From NCBI GenBank assembly GCA_037441725.1, contig JBBIRT010000074.1:1-16581 (forward strand): a stretch of 16,581 bases of DNA. Direction: 5' to 3'. The number at the start of each line of letters is the position of its first letter. Position 1 is the first letter of the stretch. The notes beneath the pieces are model-generated. The model saw only the letters and a list, made by a program, of their open reading frames with translations. It did no database searches and was not told the DNA's origin. This stretch comes from JBBIRT01 sp037441725 (GTDB lineage: Bacteria; Desulfobacterota; BSN033; UBA1163). Both the position numbers and the translations under genes were made by a program. Shown here piece after piece: positions 15,236 to 16,581 of this stretch.

Positions 15236-15796
15236 CTAAACCTTGCCTCCAACCTTCTGATTTAAATGGGGCTGTTCTTGTCTGGATAGATGGCTGTAGG
15301 TCTTAAAGAAACCAAAGGTATTCCTGAGGATCTGAATGACTAATGTGGAGAATCCAATCGGGATGATGATTTCTATGGGCCATTTGGGAGGATTTAAGAT
15401 GGTGGCGAGGATAAAATGGGTTTGATAGTCGGAGAGGGTTAACCGGGCAGTATAAAAGATGATCCCAATATTTAGAAGCGCACATAGAGACGAAGTAATC
15501 CCATTGATCAGGGCCTGGCGTTTGAGGGATAAGCGACCTATCATGGACTCCATCTTGACATGACTGTGCATCCTCATGATCGCTGTCGTTCCCAAGAAGG
15601 TCATCCAAACCAGAGAGTAGGTAATCACCTCATAGAGAGGAGGCCATGTAAAACCAAAAATTTTTCTTATGATAACATCTTGGGAGACGACGATTGCATT
15701 GAGAACAACAATGACGGCCGCTGAAAGAAGCATGATATCAACGATCTTATCGAAGAGGTTCCCAGCTTTATACAGAAATTTCATTTCCCAAATCAT
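15236..15796 (-). CDS. dctQ: TRAP transporter small permease, DctQ family (second system)
   Basis: Small TRAP permease of 186 residues with four predicted helices: about 20-42, 55-75, 94-118 and 142-162. The loop MRMHSHVKMESMIGRLS between helices 2 and 3 fits the DctQ pattern. ATG at 15796 is used; an alternative ATG at 15784 would begin MKFLYKAG, a common DctQ start. The preferred start codon sits directly at the foot of a strong hairpin (15797-15838) whose minus-strand 3' arm holds the only purine-rich ribosome-binding stretch (GAGGAAAGGG). Translation of dctQ may therefore depend on opening of that hairpin. Confidence 0.92.
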   Translation of the reverse strand: MIWEMKFLYKAGNLFDKIVDIMLLSAAVIVVLNAIVVSQDVIIRKIFGFTWPPLYEVITYSLVWMTFLGTTAIMRMHSHVKMESMIGRLSLKRQALINGITSSLCALLNIGIIFYTARLTLSDYQTHFILATILNPPKWPIEIIIPIGFSTLVIQILRNTFGFFKTYSHLSRQEQPHLNQKVGGKV

Positions 15797-15838
15797 CCCC
15801 TCACCCTTTCCTCATAGGAAAAAGGATTGGGTGAGGGG
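15797..15838 (-). promoter_or_regulatory. Intercistronic stem-loop between dctP and dctQ
   Basis: CCCCTCACCC (15797-15806) and GGGTGAGGGG (15829-15838) form a perfect 10-base stem. Inside, TTTCCT (15807-15812) and AGGAAA (15816-15821) form a further six-base stem with a three-base loop, leaving a seven-base bulge. On the minus strand it starts 25 bases after the dctP stop and ends exactly before the dctQ ATG. No U-run follows, so it is not a classical Rho-independent terminator. It could protect the dctP message from 3' decay, hide the dctQ ribosome-binding site, or be a dispersed REP-like repeat. Confidence 0.75.
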
Positions 15839-15863
15839 AATTCCAAAATTAAATCTTAGAAAT

Positions 15864-16581
15864 TTATTTTGCCCGATGAAAATTTGGATTAACCAGCCAC
15901 TCTTTCAATTTTGGGCCAATATCTGGCCATCGTTTGATATCTTCTGCCCACATCGAATTTCGGTAAGCCAGATAGAAGTCTACAGATTCTTTGCGTGAGA
16001 GATGAATAATCTTGACCCCTGCTGCTGCAATATCTTTTTTAACCTTCTCTACGGTCTCGGTAAACATCTTGGCTCCATCGATTTCTGACTGAATCATTGC
16101 CTGGTTCAATACGTCTTGCTGGGCCTTTGTAAGACTTTGATATTTCGCCATATTCATGATCATCATGCCACCACATGAACTGAAAGGTTCATCCAGCATG
16201 GACTTGGTAACTGGAGTCAGGCTAAAATCCTGGATGCCAGGAATACCGATGTTATACCCATCCACCACGCCTCGCTCCATAGAGGTAAAGTAATCCGTAA
16301 AATCAATGGGGACACAGATGGCCCCGACAGCCTCAATAAATGATCGATTTGATCCACCAGTGGCAGCAATCTTAAGCCCTTTAAGGTCTTCCAGTTTGTT
16401 GATCGTCCTTCCCAGATAAAATACAGTCTGGACCTGAGGAAGGGATGATACGGAGGCCCCTAAATATAAGATTCCGTGTTTGGCAAACCCATCCTGATAA
16501 TACTTAAAGGCTGGTCCCTTTCGAAGTTCCATGGGGCTATATTCAGCTCGGCCAATAGAATTTGAACCTGGTACAAAGGCA
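15864..16581 (-). CDS. dctP: TRAP transporter substrate-binding protein, DctP family (second system, N-terminus outside window)
   Basis: Solute-binding subunit; about 238 C-terminal residues are visible and the frame stays open to the window edge, so the Met at 16532 is internal. Family blocks are LEDLKGLKI, the segment DYFTSMERGVVDGYN, and AKYQSLTKAQQDVLNQA. The residue after LKGLKI is Ala where carboxylate-binding TRAP proteins carry Arg. The position matching the second SiaP arginine (Arg127) is also not Arg in an ungapped alignment. Compared with the first DctP of this window, the central TS-x-E-[RK]-GV segment is shared but most other positions differ. It is the first visible gene of the operon dctP-dctQ-dctM-cupin. 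Ligand unknown. Confidence 0.93.
   Translation of the reverse strand, partial: AFVPGSNSIGRAEYSPMELRKGPAFKYYQDGFAKHGILYLGASVSSLPQVQTVFYLGRTINKLEDLKGLKIAATGGSNRSFIEAVGAICVPIDFTDYFTSMERGVVDGYNIGIPGIQDFSLTPVTKSMLDEPFSSCGGMMIMNMAKYQSLTKAQQDVLNQAMIQSEIDGAKMFTETVEKVKKDIAAAGVKIIHLSRKESVDFYLAYRNSMWAEDIKRWPDIGPKLKEWLVNPNFHRAK

Noticed and set aside
15797..15838. Rho-independent terminator after the second dctP
   Set aside because: The stem is strong, but no U-run follows on the minus strand and dctQ starts at once, so a regulatory or repeat role is more likely.

Overview
The window looks like a chromosomal segment of a mid-GC anaerobic bacterium, most likely a member of the former Deltaproteobacteria (Desulfobacterota). 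This is inferred from the compact housekeeping order tmk-holB-ricT-metG-dciA, the two TRAP solute transporters, and catabolic genes typical of anaerobic degraders. No rRNA or other marker is present to settle the lineage, and no tRNA, CRISPR array, transposase or phage gene was seen.

Region 1 (1-6913, plus strand) is a probable operon. It holds a 5'-truncated TRAP substrate-binding protein (dctP), a small TRAP permease (dctQ) and a large TRAP permease (dctM). These are followed by a CocE/NonD-type serine hydrolase, a flavodoxin-ferredoxin fusion of the EFR1 type, and an FAD-dependent oxidoreductase of the fumarate reductase/ketosteroid dehydrogenase superfamily. Between dctQ and dctM lie about 237 bases with a nested inverted repeat and further hairpins, unusual inside a TRAP operon. 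My reading is uptake of an unknown compound, hydrolysis of an ester or amide bond in it, and then a flavin redox step fed or drained by the flavodoxin-ferredoxin protein. The redox enzyme lacks the catalytic residues of true fumarate reductases, so the substrate is unknown.

Region 2 (6905-11375, minus strand) is a tightly packed housekeeping operon. In transcription order it holds thymidylate kinase (tmk), the DNA polymerase III delta' subunit (holB), the PSP1/RicT iron-sulfur protein (ricT), methionyl-tRNA synthetase (metG) and a DciA/DUF721 protein. Genes overlap or abut throughout, and the last one overlaps the end of the FAD oxidoreductase tail to tail.

Region 3 (11376-13339) holds a divergent intergenic region with a perfect 18-base palindrome, then an exported protein made almost entirely of about 15 TPR repeats.

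Region 4 (13351-16581, minus strand) is a second TRAP operon running in from the right edge: dctP (cut by the window edge), dctQ, dctM and a small cupin protein. A strong stem-loop between dctP and dctQ contains the dctQ ribosome-binding region and may set the ratio of binding protein to permease. Both TRAP binding proteins lack the arginine that normally holds the ligand carboxylate, so neither ligand can be guessed by analogy. The two TRAP operons point toward each other across the housekeeping block.
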